Notes under the pieces: generated by a model
What the model was told of the DNA's origin: nothing
What the model saw: only the letters and a program-made list of their open reading frames with translations
Database searches by the model: none
Assembly (NCBI GenBank): GCA_029233965.1
Contig: JARGOP010000003.1
Coordinates: forward strand, 71,877 to 131,961
Length of the DNA: 60,085 nt
Reading direction: 5' to 3'
Source of the DNA: Verrucomicrobiales bacterium
GTDB taxonomy: Bacteria > Verrucomicrobiota > Verrucomicrobiia > Verrucomicrobiales > DEV007
In this document: positions 1-9,494 of the stretch, piece after piece
Layout of the letters: each line of letters begins with the position of its first letter
How positions within the stretch are numbered: the first letter of the stretch is position 1
Program-made: the position numbers and the translations under genes

Positions 1-1326
1 TCTGATTTTTACGAGACTCCGAATCTCGATAAATTGGCGGCGGAAGGGATGATTTTTACCCAGGCCTACTCCGCCTCGTCAAATTGTGCTCCGGCCCGTG
101 CGTCGTTATTGAGCGGGCAGTATACGCCGCGGCATAAAGTCTACAATGTCGGCACCGGGCCCCGGGGGAATGCCGCGCATCGACGACTTCTTCACGTGCC
201 GGGCGTTGATACTCTCGACCCTTCGATTCGCACCTGGGCCCAAAGGATTCAAGCCGCCGGGTATCGCACCGCGACGATGGGAAAGTGGCACCTCAGTGAG
301 GATCCCCTTCCCTACGGATTCGATTTGAACGTTGCGGGGACCCATTCCGGAGGGCCTCCGAAAGGCTATTACCCGCCGCATCCGAAAGTTCCCGGTCTCG
401 GGGAGTATACGGATGATGAGTATTTGACCGACACGCTGAGCGACCGGGCGGAACGGTTTGTCAGGGATAATGCGAAGCAGCCATGGATGTTGTATCTGAC
501 TCACTTCGCAGTCCACACCCCGCTCGATGCGAAGAGGGAGTTTGTCGAAAAGTACCAAAACAAGCCGCCGGGAGAATTGCACAATCATGTTGCCATGGCG
601 ACGATGATCCAGGCCGTGGATGAGGGGGTTGGTCGTATTGTCGCGGCTCTTGAGGAAACCGGAACCCGGGAAAAGACGATCATCGTCTTTTTTTCGGACA
701 ATGGAGGCTACGGGCCGGCAACGGACATGGCGCCGTTGAAAGGCTACAAAGGAACATACTACGAGGGAGGAATCCGCGTGCCATTTTTCGTGAACTGGCC
801 GGGAGTGGTCGAACCGGGCACCACCAACGAGACTCCTATCATCGGGGTGGATTTGTTTCCCACTTTTTGCGAGATGCTCGGGGCGGAGCTTCCGGAGGGG
901 CAGGCCCGGGATGGCTTAAGCCTGGTGCCGCTTCTGAAAGGGGAAGGAGATGCCGGGTGGATGGAGCGTTCGCTCTACTGGCACTTCCCGGCCTACCTGC
1001 AGAGCTACGGATCGAAAGACTATTCCGAACAACGGGATCCGCTCTTTCGCGCCCGGCCCTGCAGCGTGGTGCGGAAGGGGGACTGGAAGCTGACGGAGTT
1101 CTTTGAGAAAGGGGACTTCGAACTTTACAACCTGAGTGAAGATCCCGGCGAGACGACCAACCTCTATGAGGAAAAGCCGAAAATCGCCGAAGAGTTGAGA
1201 GCTGATCTTTCTGCCTGGAGAACCGCGATCAAAGCAGACATTCCGACCGAACGGAATCCGGAATTCGACGAAGAGGCGGAGCGCGAAGCGATCAGCCGGA
1301 AATGGAGGAGCCGAAAAGCAGACTGA
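1..1326 (+). CDS. Type I sulfatase, 5' end outside window
   Basis: Hydrolyses sulfate esters, probably from polysaccharides, outside the cytoplasm. The reading frame is open from base 1, where the typical sulfatase phrase YETPNLDKLAAEGM is already visible, so the start codon and signal peptide lie upstream of the window. The motif CAPAR (C-x-P-S/A-R) near bases 85-100 carries the cysteine that family members convert to formylglycine, and GKWHL follows further on. The C-terminus has the usual FELYNLSEDPGETTNL region. About 440 residues are present, close to full length. The neighbouring gene is convergent. Its sugar substrate cannot be told from sequence; a second sulfatase at 58000 belongs to a different subfamily. 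Confidence 0.93.
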   Translation, partial: SDFYETPNLDKLAAEGMIFTQAYSASSNCAPARASLLSGQYTPRHKVYNVGTGPRGNAAHRRLLHVPGVDTLDPSIRTWAQRIQAAGYRTATMGKWHLSEDPLPYGFDLNVAGTHSGGPPKGYYPPHPKVPGLGEYTDDEYLTDTLSDRAERFVRDNAKQPWMLYLTHFAVHTPLDAKREFVEKYQNKPPGELHNHVAMATMIQAVDEGVGRIVAALEETGTREKTIIVFFSDNGGYGPATDMAPLKGYKGTYYEGGIRVPFFVNWPGVVEPGTTNETPIIGVDLFPTFCEMLGAELPEGQARDGLSLVPLLKGEGDAGWMERSLYWHFPAYLQSYGSKDYSEQRDPLFRARPCSVVRKGDWKLTEFFEKGDFELYNLSEDPGETTNLYEEKPKIAEELRADLSAWRTAIKADIPTERNPEFDEEAEREAISRKWRSRKAD

Positions 1327-1357
1327 CGTGATTTGGGATCGATCAGCTGCTTCCTGT

Positions 1358-3520
1358 CTAAATGGCTTTGCTGATCCTTCTCCACAGGGGGTCAAGGTAG
1401 CGAATCGCTATCTGAACGGCAGCGGGAGCTTCCACCGTATTTTCTGATTCGCTGATGATAGAATCAGTGGCGTAGATCATCGCCAGCTCTCTGTCATTCA
1501 TTTCGATGACATCAATCCGGTCTCTGGCCACGGCCGGGCTGAAGCCGAAGCTGGAGAAGAGCCCGGGGTCAAAAGCTTCGGTCCGGTGTGAAAATGCGGC
1601 CAGTTTTTCGCGCCGGTTTGAGGCGAGAGACTGCTGCAGGAGGTTGTTCCAGAAGTAGACGTTCTGTGGTGATTCGAATCCGAGTAAAACTGATTCGCCC
1701 CGCACGTTCCACCGGACGCACACCGTGCGACTGCTGGGGAAACGCTCCTCACTCTGGCTCAGGCCCGGATGCTGAACTCCGATTTTGCGAATGAACCTTT
1801 CAACCTTTTCCAGGTCGAGTCTCAGCGAAGGATTTTCGAGGAGGCCCTCTTCTCTGGATTTCAAAACTGCCATCCAGTCCGGCTTTTTCTCCGGGGGAGG
1901 AGCCATCGGTTTCTGCCGGACATGGGGTGGAGTAAAGCCGTCCGGGCTTTTCGAATCATCCTGCCGGTTTCCGTGCTTGAGTCTCAAAAGGCCTGCTTCA
2001 AAACTTTCCCGCTCTTCCTGAGAGGGCAATGGGGGCGGAGTCGGGGCCGCCGCTTCACTGACGACGGTTTTGCCGGTTCCACGGATGTCTTCGATGATCG
2101 AATCGATTCCGACCAGTTTGGAATCTCGCTCAGTGGGAGGCGGAGCAAAGAACGGGTTTAACCGTGGAGGCTCGACGGGCTTTGTTTCGCACGGGAAGAG
2201 TTCGTCTCCGTTTTTCAGTTCGGACGTTTCCACTGACGTCTTTGGAAGAGGGCGATCCTCAGCTAGCGCTTCGAAGAATGCCACCTTGTCGGTGATGCTG
2301 GAAAGGGGTTCCTGTTCTTCGATTTCTTCATGACCGGAATCGGACTCCTGCTTGAGGAACTGGTCGGAATCAGAAGCCCAGAGGTCACGGGCCTGACGAA
2401 TGACCGCGCGAGGGTAGAGTTTTGCCTCCGAGTCGATCCAGAGATGATCGGTCTTCAGTCTTTCGATAAAACGGGCTGCTTGTGACTCAGAGAGAGGAAT
2501 TCTCTTCAATCGATTCCGAACGAGATCTCCGGCAGCTTCCGGGGTGATGGTGCGAAGCTTTTCTTTTTCTCCGGTGAGACGATCCAGCCAGGCGGAAGGA
2601 AGGCGGTCTTCGAAAACTGATTTCCAGATGTCCTCATTCAAACAAATTAAGGTGATCGAGCGGGGGACGGATTCCCGAATCCCGGTGAGGATCCCCGCAA
2701 TCTCAAGACCGGCTGTTTCCGACTGGAAGAAGCCATCCAGCCCGTCGGCAATGATGAGGTTTGGACGGTAGAAAGTCGCGATTCGAAGCCACTGCTGCAT
2801 GCGCTCGCGAGCCTCCCCGTTGGAAAGTCCCCGCAGCGGTTCGAGAGCGCTTTCACCGCGGAGCGTGAAATCAATGATGAGGCGGACCCAGAATCCGAGT
2901 TCGCTTGCACTCAACCCGAGGACGTGGAGGAAATTACTTTCGGCGCGACGAGTGAGATCACGTGATTGATGATCGGTCCAGCTCATCAGCTCAGATCCCG
3001 GCGAGAAGATGGAGAAAAATTCCGAACGCAGCGCTTCCTCTTCCACGGGGCACTGACCGGGCTTCAGTGATCCTGCATTTCGATGGCTCAGGATTACTTG
3101 AGAGAGTAGAAAATGACCCGATTCCGCAAAGAGGCAAAGATCAGAGGAGCGACGGGCGGGCTCGTTCAGGAATTGCCGCAGGATCGAATTCAGCGCGACC
3201 GGCCAGGAGACAGGGCGGGATGGATCGAAAGGAAGAGTGAGGGTGGTTGCCGAAGAACGAAGCTGCTTTTTGATTCTTGCCGCAAGGTGGGTCTTCCCGA
3301 AGCCCGCCCTCGGAGCCGTAATGAGAACGATTCGGCCGATCGTATCGGCCGGACTGATCCGCTCTGACGGACTGACAAAGGCTTCGACGGAATCTACAAT
3401 CGACTGAAAGGTCGAATGATGAATCGCGGCGGCACCGGGCAGGACGTCCGGGTGATTCAGAAAGATATCGTCAATGAATGGGTTGGCAGGGCCCTCGGTC
3501 ATCTGCAAGTGGGTGCGCAT
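1358..3520 (-). CDS. Orphan P-loop ATPase with proline-rich linker
   Basis: A 720-residue protein with a Walker A-like loop APRAGFGKT at residues 69-77, following a hydrophobic strand, and a Walker B-like strand NLIIADGLD at 254-262. A sensor-like strand (ITLICLNED) and a small helical lid domain follow. Residues about 400-560 are low in complexity, with acidic and proline-rich runs such as TPPPLPSQ and APPPEKKP. The last 150 residues look globular. The architecture resembles AAA/STAND-type regulatory ATPases, but no named family was recognised. It is transcribed alone, convergent with the sulfatase and divergent from the MFS gene across an AT-rich gap. The start at 3520 is an ATG; an ATG six codons in is also possible. 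Function unknown. Confidence 0.8.
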   Translation of the reverse strand: MRTHLQMTEGPANPFIDDIFLNHPDVLPGAAAIHHSTFQSIVDSVEAFVSPSERISPADTIGRIVLITAPRAGFGKTHLAARIKKQLRSSATTLTLPFDPSRPVSWPVALNSILRQFLNEPARRSSDLCLFAESGHFLLSQVILSHRNAGSLKPGQCPVEEEALRSEFFSIFSPGSELMSWTDHQSRDLTRRAESNFLHVLGLSASELGFWVRLIIDFTLRGESALEPLRGLSNGEARERMQQWLRIATFYRPNLIIADGLDGFFQSETAGLEIAGILTGIRESVPRSITLICLNEDIWKSVFEDRLPSAWLDRLTGEKEKLRTITPEAAGDLVRNRLKRIPLSESQAARFIERLKTDHLWIDSEAKLYPRAVIRQARDLWASDSDQFLKQESDSGHEEIEEQEPLSSITDKVAFFEALAEDRPLPKTSVETSELKNGDELFPCETKPVEPPRLNPFFAPPPTERDSKLVGIDSIIEDIRGTGKTVVSEAAAPTPPPLPSQEERESFEAGLLRLKHGNRQDDSKSPDGFTPPHVRQKPMAPPPEKKPDWMAVLKSREEGLLENPSLRLDLEKVERFIRKIGVQHPGLSQSEERFPSSRTVCVRWNVRGESVLLGFESPQNVYFWNNLLQQSLASNRREKLAAFSHRTEAFDPGLFSSFGFSPAVARDRIDVIEMNDRELAMIYATDSIISESENTVEAPAAVQIAIRYLDPLWRRISKAI

Positions 3521-3784
3521 AAGTCGAATTACGGTAGCAGGTCAAATTATCAAATAAATAGATAAAAATTACAAGTTTTTATATTTTTGAGAAAATTAAA
3601 TCATCCGGTGGGGAAATTCAAAGTCATCATACGCTCGATTTCGCGGCGCAATTTCGTGGTGATTTGTGCTTGTGGAACGTTCCCCGTTTGTTAAGAACTC
3701 CTCTCTCTTTGCGGGTTTCACTATCTGATCGGCAGGGGAAACAGCCAAGACCAACTAACTAACCAACCAACGAACTGATCATTT
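3521..3784. promoter_or_regulatory. AT-rich divergent intergenic region with CAAC-rich leader
   Basis: This gap separates the divergent ATPase and MFS genes. Bases 3540-3602 are strongly AT-rich against a GC-rich background, consistent with promoter or UP-element DNA for one or both genes. I could not fix a convincing -35/-10 pair. The last 30 bases before the MFS start hold repeated CTAAC, CCAAC and GAAC units with no Shine-Dalgarno sequence, which would make an unstructured leader. Confidence 0.35.
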
Positions 3785-5377
3785 ATGAACATTAAACAAG
3801 ACGGGATTACCGATAACGCCGGACGCCTGTTATGGGCTGGCTTCACCGCCATTCTGGCAGCCGGCGTGGGCTTTGGAGTCCGCGGAGGTATTCTCGCCAA
3901 CTGGGCCTCGGAGTTCGGATTTACCGGAGCTCAACTGGGTTCGATTGGAGCAGCCGGTCTCCTCGGTTTCTGTCCCGGAATTATTCTGGGTGGTCTCGTC
4001 GTCGATAAGCTCGGATACGGCAAACTCGTTTTCGCAGCATTCCTCTTTCATGTCCTCTCCGCCTTCGTGACCTTCGGGGCGATGGGCGATCAGCCGCAGG
4101 AAGTGGCTTTCCAGTTCCTTTTCTGGGGCACCTTCACTTTCGCGGTGGCAAACGGCGTTCTCGAGGCGGTTTCCAACCCGCTCGTTGCGACTCTGTTCCC
4201 GACAAAGCGGACGCATTATCTCAACATTCTGCATGCAAGTTGGCCTCTCGGTCTCGTCTTTGGCGGCCTCATCGGTTGGACCATGGGCAGCTTTGACTGG
4301 AAGATCCAGCTCGGACTTTTCCTCGTTCCAACGATCGTCTACGGCGTGATGTTCATGGGTCAGAAGTTCCCCCAGTCGGAAGCTTCCGAAAAAGGACTCA
4401 GCTTCGGCGAGATGTTCAAGGATATCGGAATCCTCGGCGGACTCATTGTCTGTCTCCTCGTTGGAATGTTCGTGAATTTCGCGGGCGGTATATTCAATCC
4501 CGATTTCCCCACCTGGATCGGCTGGGCGGTTTGTGTCGCTTCGATCGTTGGAATCGGCTACGTCACAAAATTTTCAATCGGAGCTTTCCTCATGTTAGTT
4601 CTCTTCATCACGCACGCTCTCATTGGAGCGGTCGAGTTGGGAACGGACGGATGGATTCAGAACATCACGGGCAATATCCTCACGGTGGAGCAGGGCAAAA
4701 TCCTCTTCGTCTTCACCTCGCTGATCATGTTCGGTCTGCGTTTCTGTGCTGATTTTATTGAAAGAAAAATCGGACTTTCGCCGGTCGGTCTGCTCTTCGT
4801 CTGCTCGATTCTGGCGGTGATCGGACTTTTCCTTGCGAGCAATATCACGAGCTTCGGTCTCGCCTTCCTTGCCCTGGCCGTGTATGCGGTCGGTAAGACC
4901 TTCTTCTGGCCCACGATGCTGGCTGTGGTGGGTGACCGTTTCCCTAAATCCGGGGCGGTCGCGATGTCGCTCATGGGCGGTATCGGAATGATGTCTGCCG
5001 GTCTCATTGGTTCCGTCGGACTCGGGTTTGCCAAAGACAAGTTCTCGACCGAGACCCTCGAAGCGACGAATCCGGCGGCCTACGCGGAATACAAGGCGGT
5101 CGATGCCGAGGGTCAGGACGTCACCAGTAAGTTCTTCGTTTTTGAGAGCGGCGCTCTCGACGGACGCAAGATGGGTGCCGTCAAAGAGAAGCTTGAGGGT
5201 GGCGAGGAGCTGACGGAAATCGAGGCGGCAGCAGCGGCGGCCAGTATCGAAGGGGATCGCAAGACGCTCCGGGCTGACGCATTCATCCCGGCCATCATGG
5301 CGGTGATCTTCCTGCTCCTCATCTTCTACTTCAAAGCGAAGGGCGGCTACCGTCCTCTCAAGATTGACGAAGCGTAA
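3785..5377 (+). CDS. MFS transporter
   Basis: A 530-residue inner-membrane transporter with about 12 predicted hydrophobic segments. The N-terminal half begins with [18 protein letters not shown] and the loop [13 protein letters not shown], the usual cytoplasmic loop 2-3 motif of major facilitator proteins. It is longer than most MFS proteins. About 100 hydrophilic residues, including an Ala/Glu-rich run near [12 protein letters not shown], sit between the last two membrane segments. Similar long-loop MFS proteins are common in Planctomycetes and Verrucomicrobia and are often annotated as sugar transporters; the substrate here is unknown. It is a single-gene unit with a strong intrinsic terminator at 5409-5440. 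Confidence 0.88.
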   Translation: MNIKQDGITDNAGRLLWAGFTAILAAGVGFGVRGGILANWASEFGFTGAQLGSIGAAGLLGFCPGIILGGLVVDKLGYGKLVFAAFLFHVLSAFVTFGAMGDQPQEVAFQFLFWGTFTFAVANGVLEAVSNPLVATLFPTKRTHYLNILHASWPLGLVFGGLIGWTMGSFDWKIQLGLFLVPTIVYGVMFMGQKFPQSEASEKGLSFGEMFKDIGILGGLIVCLLVGMFVNFAGGIFNPDFPTWIGWAVCVASIVGIGYVTKFSIGAFLMLVLFITHALIGAVELGTDGWIQNITGNILTVEQGKILFVFTSLIMFGLRFCADFIERKIGLSPVGLLFVCSILAVIGLFLASNITSFGLAFLALAVYAVGKTFFWPTMLAVVGDRFPKSGAVAMSLMGGIGMMSAGLIGSVGLGFAKDKFSTETLEATNPAAYAEYKAVDAEGQDVTSKFFVFESGALDGRKMGAVKEKLEGGEELTEIEAAAAAASIEGDRKTLRADAFIPAIMAVIFLLLIFYFKAKGGYRPLKIDEA

Positions 5378-5408
5378 CCGCGCTGACTCCTCTCATTTTT
5401 CACGCAGA

Positions 5409-5440
5409 AGGCACCCCTTTTCCGGGGTGCCTTTTTGTTT
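5409..5440 (+). terminator. Rho-independent terminator after MFS gene
   Basis: Perfect 9-bp stem AGGCACCCC (5409-5417) and GGGGTGCCT (5424-5432), six-base loop, followed by a T-rich tract. It lies 32 bases after the MFS stop codon and is the clearest intrinsic terminator in the window. Confidence 0.93.
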
Positions 5441-5474
5441 CCCGGATTCGGTTTATTTCTGTTACCCTCGGAGC

Positions 5475-6500
5475 ATGAAGGCGAAAGTCGCGGTGCTGAT
5501 CGGGCTCATGAATGCTGTTGCTCCGGGGCTTCCCGCTCCGGAAAGGCTCCGGAAAGAACTCGATGTTTCTTTTGCTGATGCCGGGCAGATCAGGCCCGTT
5601 CTTGAGGCGGCGCTGAGCCCTGTTGGCAAATTTGTTCTCCTCCCGCAGAAGGGCAGCGTCCTCGTTATCGACACCCCGGCCGGCATCGCCGCTGCGGAAG
5701 CTGCCCTGGCGGCGGCGGACTTCGATGAACCCTCCGTCGCCCTGGGCTTCCGGTTTGTGACAGGGCTCCCGTCAAAGCGGACTCAGATCATCGTCGGGCA
5801 GGAAGTTCCCCTCCCGACAGAGTATGCGCCGTCCACCATCATCGTCGAGCCCTACGGAGGATTCACGATCATTCCCGCGACTCCGACGAAGTTTGAAACG
5901 CGGACCTTAGGGGTCATCAGTGACACAACCCGGACCATCAATCCGGATGGTTCCGTTACGGTCGATACGACCGTGGAAAGCAGCTCGCTGGACGGGTTCA
6001 TTGACTATGGGGCCGCGATCTTTCCGTCGGGTGGAATCGGCGTGGTTCCGGCGAACGGGGCAGTTAGTAATCCCGGTTTTTTCGGTCCTTTTATCGAGGT
6101 GGGCGCGATTCCTTTTCCAATCCTCTCGACGACCCGCATTTCAACCTCGGTGGTCGTTCGTCCCCGGGTCGAGATGGGGAAGGTGAATATCGACATGATC
6201 CCGCGCCTTCGAATCGGCGAGGAAAACACGACCGGCGAATCCCGATACGATCCTGTCGAAATCGATCTCAGGCAGTTTCAGACAACGCTGATCGTGAACA
6301 ACAAAGAAGTGGGGCGCGCCTACGGGTTTACGGGGGCGAGTGAAGAGTTCAATAACCTGTTCTTCGGGGCAAAGGATCCCTACACAGGCCGTTCGGCGGT
6401 GATGGTGAAAGTGGAGATCGGGCCACCGGTTGAAAGAGTTCCCGTGGAGGAAATCAAGGAGCCGGCTCAGATCTTTACCCCTTCTTCTCCGGTAGAATAG
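5475..6500 (+). CDS. Secreted hypothetical protein with secretin N0-like region
   Basis: A 341-residue protein starting at the ATG at 5475, which gives a good signal peptide (MKAKVAVLIGLMNAVAPGLPA); the frame is open further upstream but that stretch overlaps the terminator. The following region (LDVSFADAGQIRPVLEAAL, then KGSVLVIDTPAGIAAAEAAL) resembles the N0/short domains of type II/III secretins, where a beta-alpha unit is followed by a ViDt strand. The remaining 220 residues are beta-rich and lack a recognisable secretin pore domain. No secretion genes are nearby. It is convergent with the DCC-family gene and overlaps its end by 26 bases. Function unknown; the secretin resemblance is read by eye. 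Confidence 0.7.
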   Translation: MKAKVAVLIGLMNAVAPGLPAPERLRKELDVSFADAGQIRPVLEAALSPVGKFVLLPQKGSVLVIDTPAGIAAAEAALAAADFDEPSVALGFRFVTGLPSKRTQIIVGQEVPLPTEYAPSTIIVEPYGGFTIIPATPTKFETRTLGVISDTTRTINPDGSVTVDTTVESSSLDGFIDYGAAIFPSGGIGVVPANGAVSNPGFFGPFIEVGAIPFPILSTTRISTSVVVRPRVEMGKVNIDMIPRLRIGEENTTGESRYDPVEIDLRQFQTTLIVNNKEVGRAYGFTGASEEFNNLFFGAKDPYTGRSAVMVKVEIGPPVERVPVEEIKEPAQIFTPSSPVE

Positions 6501-6888
6501 TGCAGGCTCCTTTGCAGCCGAAGAGCTTGCTGAGGAGATGGCGGTTGCGGGAAACCCAGGCGTAGATTTTTTCCGCAATCCAGATCACGCCGGGAAGCCA
6601 GAGAAATAGACCAACCGGAACGAGCAGAGGAATTCTCATCCCGAGGAACCGGATCGCCCGCGCACCGCGATGAATTTCTCCGCTCGGCGTGATGCAGTGG
6701 ATCGCTTCGAGCAGGTCCTCGCGAGTGATATCCGGTGCGATTTCAGCGGTTCGCGGATCTTTGAGCGGGATCATTTCCACCTGATTGAACCAGTCGAGCC
6801 AACTCAGCGTCCGGCTTTGAAAAGTGCACATAGGGCAGTCGCTGTCGAAAAGGAGGACGTGTTTTTCTCTGGGGGTTTCCATGATCAT
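6475..6888 (-). CDS. DCC-family (DUF393) thiol oxidoreductase-like protein
   Basis: 137 residues. The signature DSDCPMC appears within the first 20 residues, the D-x-D-C-x-x-C motif that names the DCC/DUF393 family. It continues with IPLKDPRT and the membrane-adjacent hydrophobic stretch LLVPVGLFLWLPGVIWI, both typical. A second pair of cysteines lies near the C-terminus (FGCKGACT). Members are predicted thiol-disulfide oxidoreductases, but their substrates are largely unknown. The ATG at 6888 overlaps the stop of the upstream zinc-ribbon gene as ATGA, so the two are probably translationally coupled; an ATG two codons later is an alternative start. Confidence 0.85.
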   Translation of the reverse strand: MIMETPREKHVLLFDSDCPMCTFQSRTLSWLDWFNQVEMIPLKDPRTAEIAPDITREDLLEAIHCITPSGEIHRGARAIRFLGMRIPLLVPVGLFLWLPGVIWIAEKIYAWVSRNRHLLSKLFGCKGACTILPEKKG

Positions 6889-7124
6889 GATTCCGATTGA
6901 GCATCGCGCCGGGACTCGAGGATGGCCCGCGCTTCGGCAGCAAAAGAGTTTGTGGAAGCTTCTCCCGCGTCTTCCTCGCAGACAACAAGATCCCAACGGT
7001 CATTGCATCCTGAGCAACGATACGCGACATAGTCTCCGATTTCCCACCCTTCTTCCGGAGGATAGGTCAGGCGATGAGCGGATTGGCCGCAATCGACGCA
7101 GACGATTTGATCGGGAACTTCCAT
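6885..7124 (-). CDS. Small zinc-ribbon protein
   Basis: 79 residues from the ATG at 7124; an in-frame GTG at 7142 would add six residues. Two CxxC knuckles, CVDC near residue 9 and CSGC near residue 37, are spaced as in a zinc ribbon and separated by the acidic patch YPPEEGWEIGDY. The tail is helical and alanine/glutamate-rich. No named family was recognised. It is the first gene of a two-gene unit with the DCC-family protein (4-bp overlap) and divergent from trmJ, with 26 bases between start codons. Likely a small metal-binding or adaptor protein; its partner is unknown. Confidence 0.7.
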   Translation of the reverse strand: MEVPDQIVCVDCGQSAHRLTYPPEEGWEIGDYVAYRCSGCNDRWDLVVCEEDAGEASTNSFAAEARAILESRRDAQSES

Positions 7125-7150
7125 TTTCTCAAACACTCGCACATCAGGAC

Positions 7151-7873
7151 ATGTCAGGCAATCAGGACCCCGTCATCATTCTCGTCGAGCCACAGATGGG
7201 AGAGAATATCGGTATGTGTGCCCGCGCCATGCTGAATTGCGGTCTGACCCGTCTCCGCCTCGTAAATCCCCGTGACGGTTGGCCCCAGGAGGTGGCCCGT
7301 GCGACGGCCGCCGATGCGGATCTCGTCATCGACGGGGCGGAGGTCTTTTCCTCGCTCGATGAAGCGATTGCGGATTGTCAGCGGGTTTTTGCGACCACGG
7401 CGCGGGACCGCTCCCAAGCCGTGCCGGTTGTGACGGCGGAAGGGGCTGCGGTAGAGATGAAATCTGCGGCGGCACGAAAGGGGAATGTTGCCGTTCTCTT
7501 CGGTCCGGAAGCCTCCGGGCTCGATGGGGAGTCGATCGCGCGGGCCGACACCCTCGTGCGTTTTCCGACCAATCCGGAGTTCAGTTCTTTGAACCTCGCT
7601 CAGGCTGTTTTGCTGCTGGGGTGGGAATGGCGTCGCATCTTCGTTGAGGAAATGGAGATCGCTACCCAGGGACCTGCCACCCGCGAGGAGTTGGAGGGCT
7701 TTCTCAAGCGGTTGAACGACATCCTCGATGAGAGAGGGTTCTTCCTCACCGAGGCGATGAAGCCACACAGCATTCAATCGCTGCGCACCGTGTTCACCAA
7801 AGCCTCCGCTACGCCGCAGGAGGTGAAACTACTCCACGGAGTTCTCACCGCACTGGACCGGGATGACAGATGA
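7151..7873 (+). CDS. trmJ: TrmJ-type SPOUT RNA methyltransferase
   Basis: 240 residues. It begins with PVIILVEPQMGENIGMCARA, the N-terminal strand and helix of the TrmJ/TrmH SPOUT family that transfers methyl from SAM to a ribose 2'-OH of tRNA. The knot motifs are present: VAVLFGPEASGL, and FSSLNLAQAVLLLGWE near the end. The length and the GPE-SGL/LNLAQAV spacing fit TrmJ (tRNA position 32) better than TrmH, but specificity is inferred. The ATG at 7151 is chosen because the homologous region starts at once; the open frame upstream overlaps the divergent gene. It converges on the crtI-like gene, ending 17 bases before that gene's stop. Confidence 0.85.
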   Translation: MSGNQDPVIILVEPQMGENIGMCARAMLNCGLTRLRLVNPRDGWPQEVARATAADADLVIDGAEVFSSLDEAIADCQRVFATTARDRSQAVPVVTAEGAAVEMKSAAARKGNVAVLFGPEASGLDGESIARADTLVRFPTNPEFSSLNLAQAVLLLGWEWRRIFVEEMEIATQGPATREELEGFLKRLNDILDERGFFLTEAMKPHSIQSLRTVFTKASATPQEVKLLHGVLTALDRDDR

Positions 7874-7901
7874 TGCCGACGTCAGCTCGCTCAGGTCGGC
7901 A
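7874..7901. terminator. Hairpin at convergent trmJ/crtI junction
   Basis: TGCCGAC (7874-7880) and GTCGGCA (7895-7901) form a perfect 7-bp stem with a 14-base loop, between trmJ and the end of the desaturase gene. There is no T-tract on either strand, so it may be a weak or Rho-assisted bidirectional terminator. Confidence 0.35.
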
Positions 7902-9459
7902 AGGCAACCGGGGCAGGTCGCTCTGCCCTGGGGAAATTTCCGTTCAGGTAGTCGGACGCATAGTCGACCGGCTCGTAGGGGATCCCATACTGATTACAGA
8001 TCAGATTGGTGCTGATCCGTGCTGACTCGTAAATGGTTGGAAGACCGGAACCCGGGTGAGTACCGCCGCCGACAAGGTAACAGTTTTCGAAGCCCTGATA
8101 TTGATTGTGAGGGCGGAGGTAAAGCATCTGACCGAGATGATGCGAAAGATTGAAGGTCGCTCCCATGAAGACACCGTCTCTTTCCCAGTTCGCGGGGGTG
8201 AGGATCTCTTCTTCCACAATGTGATCGCTGAGGTCCTTCATCGATGTTTTTTCTTCGATGCGGGCAATGATCTTATCCCGATACTCCTGCTGAAAGGAAT
8301 CCCAGTCCTGATCGTGTCGACGGTTGATCGTCGGCACAAGAATGTAGAGGGCTGAGTGGCCTTCGGGAGCAACGTGCGGATCGGTGATCGACGAGTTGCG
8401 AATGTAGATGGACATGTCGTCCGAGATTCTTTCCTCACTCTGAATGTCGTCGACGTTCTTTGTGTAATCGTCGGCGAAAAGGACATGGTGATGCGGCTCA
8501 TCGTAGAGCTTGTCGACACCCAGATAGAGCATGAAGGTCGAGCAGGAGAATGCCTTCTTCCTCATCTTCGCGGGAGTCACGCTGCTCCCGTTGAGCAGGG
8601 TTGTCATCGCCTGGGCAAAATCGGCATTCACGACGACATCGTCAGCCTCGATCACTTCACCGTTGGTGAGTTTGACTCCGGTCATTCGATTCCCGGACTG
8701 GAGAATTTCCTCAACCCGGCAGCCGAGGCGGATGTTTCCACCCTCCTCTTCGATGACCTGAGCCATCGCCTCTGAAATCCTGCAAAGTCCTCCCTGAACG
8801 TGATAAATCCCGAACTCATACTCCGTGTAGGCGAGGATGGAGAAGAGAGCAGGGCATTTCCACGGGGACATCCCGAGGTATTTCGCCTGGAAGGTGAAGG
8901 CAAGGCGAAGTCTTTCATCTTCGAAGTATTCGCCGAGCACGTCGAAGACTGATTTTTTCGTCGTAATGTAGGGCAGAGACTTCAGAAGGAGGGGGCTCAA
9001 GTAGGAGGTTACCGAACCGAAGGGACGCTGAAGAACCGGATAGATGTCCTTCAACTTCTTCTCATGGTCTTTCATGAAGCGCCGGTATCCTTCGCCTGCG
9101 CCGGGGAAGATGCGCTCGACTTCAGCCTCCATCTGCTCACGCGTCGGGTAGGTGTGCAGTTCCGTATCGCCCCAGCTCAACTTCGTCATCGGATTCAGCT
9201 TCACGAAATCGAGGTAATCCTCAGACTTGCGGCCGACCTCTCCGAACATTTCATCGAGGACAAACTTCTGGTGGAGAAAGGTCGGCCCGGTGTCGAAAGA
9301 GTAGGGACCGAGCTTACGCTCGCGGCTGCGTCCGCCCACAACGTTTTCTTTCTCGACCAGAGTTACCTTAAATCCCCGGTGAGCGAGGAGCATGGCCGAG
9401 GTCAGTCCCCCGGGGCCGGCTCCAATGACGACAACATGCTTCGATGATGCGGTTCTCAT
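7891..9459 (-). CDS. crtI: CrtI-family carotenoid desaturase
   Basis: 522 residues. An FAD-binding dinucleotide fold opens the protein (VVVIGAGPGGLTSAMLLA, then VTLVEKENVVGGRS), followed by FDTGPTFL, characteristic of phytoene desaturase family enzymes. The C-terminal FAD-contact region NCYLVGGGTHPGSGLPTIYES is also diagnostic. The enzyme would insert double bonds into phytoene or a C30 equivalent (diapophytoene); sequence alone does not separate these. It lies 35 bases downstream of a sigma-factor gene on the same strand, and a phytoene/squalene synthase is at 14413, supporting a pigment role. Confidence 0.88.
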   Translation of the reverse strand: MRTASSKHVVVIGAGPGGLTSAMLLAHRGFKVTLVEKENVVGGRSRERKLGPYSFDTGPTFLHQKFVLDEMFGEVGRKSEDYLDFVKLNPMTKLSWGDTELHTYPTREQMEAEVERIFPGAGEGYRRFMKDHEKKLKDIYPVLQRPFGSVTSYLSPLLLKSLPYITTKKSVFDVLGEYFEDERLRLAFTFQAKYLGMSPWKCPALFSILAYTEYEFGIYHVQGGLCRISEAMAQVIEEEGGNIRLGCRVEEILQSGNRMTGVKLTNGEVIEADDVVVNADFAQAMTTLLNGSSVTPAKMRKKAFSCSTFMLYLGVDKLYDEPHHHVLFADDYTKNVDDIQSEERISDDMSIYIRNSSITDPHVAPEGHSALYILVPTINRRHDQDWDSFQQEYRDKIIARIEEKTSMKDLSDHIVEEEILTPANWERDGVFMGATFNLSHHLGQMLYLRPHNQYQGFENCYLVGGGTHPGSGLPTIYESARISTNLICNQYGIPYEPVDYASDYLNGNFPRAERPAPVALPT

Positions 9460-9494
9460 GACAAAACAAGAGGCGTTAGCTGTAGGTCCTGCAA

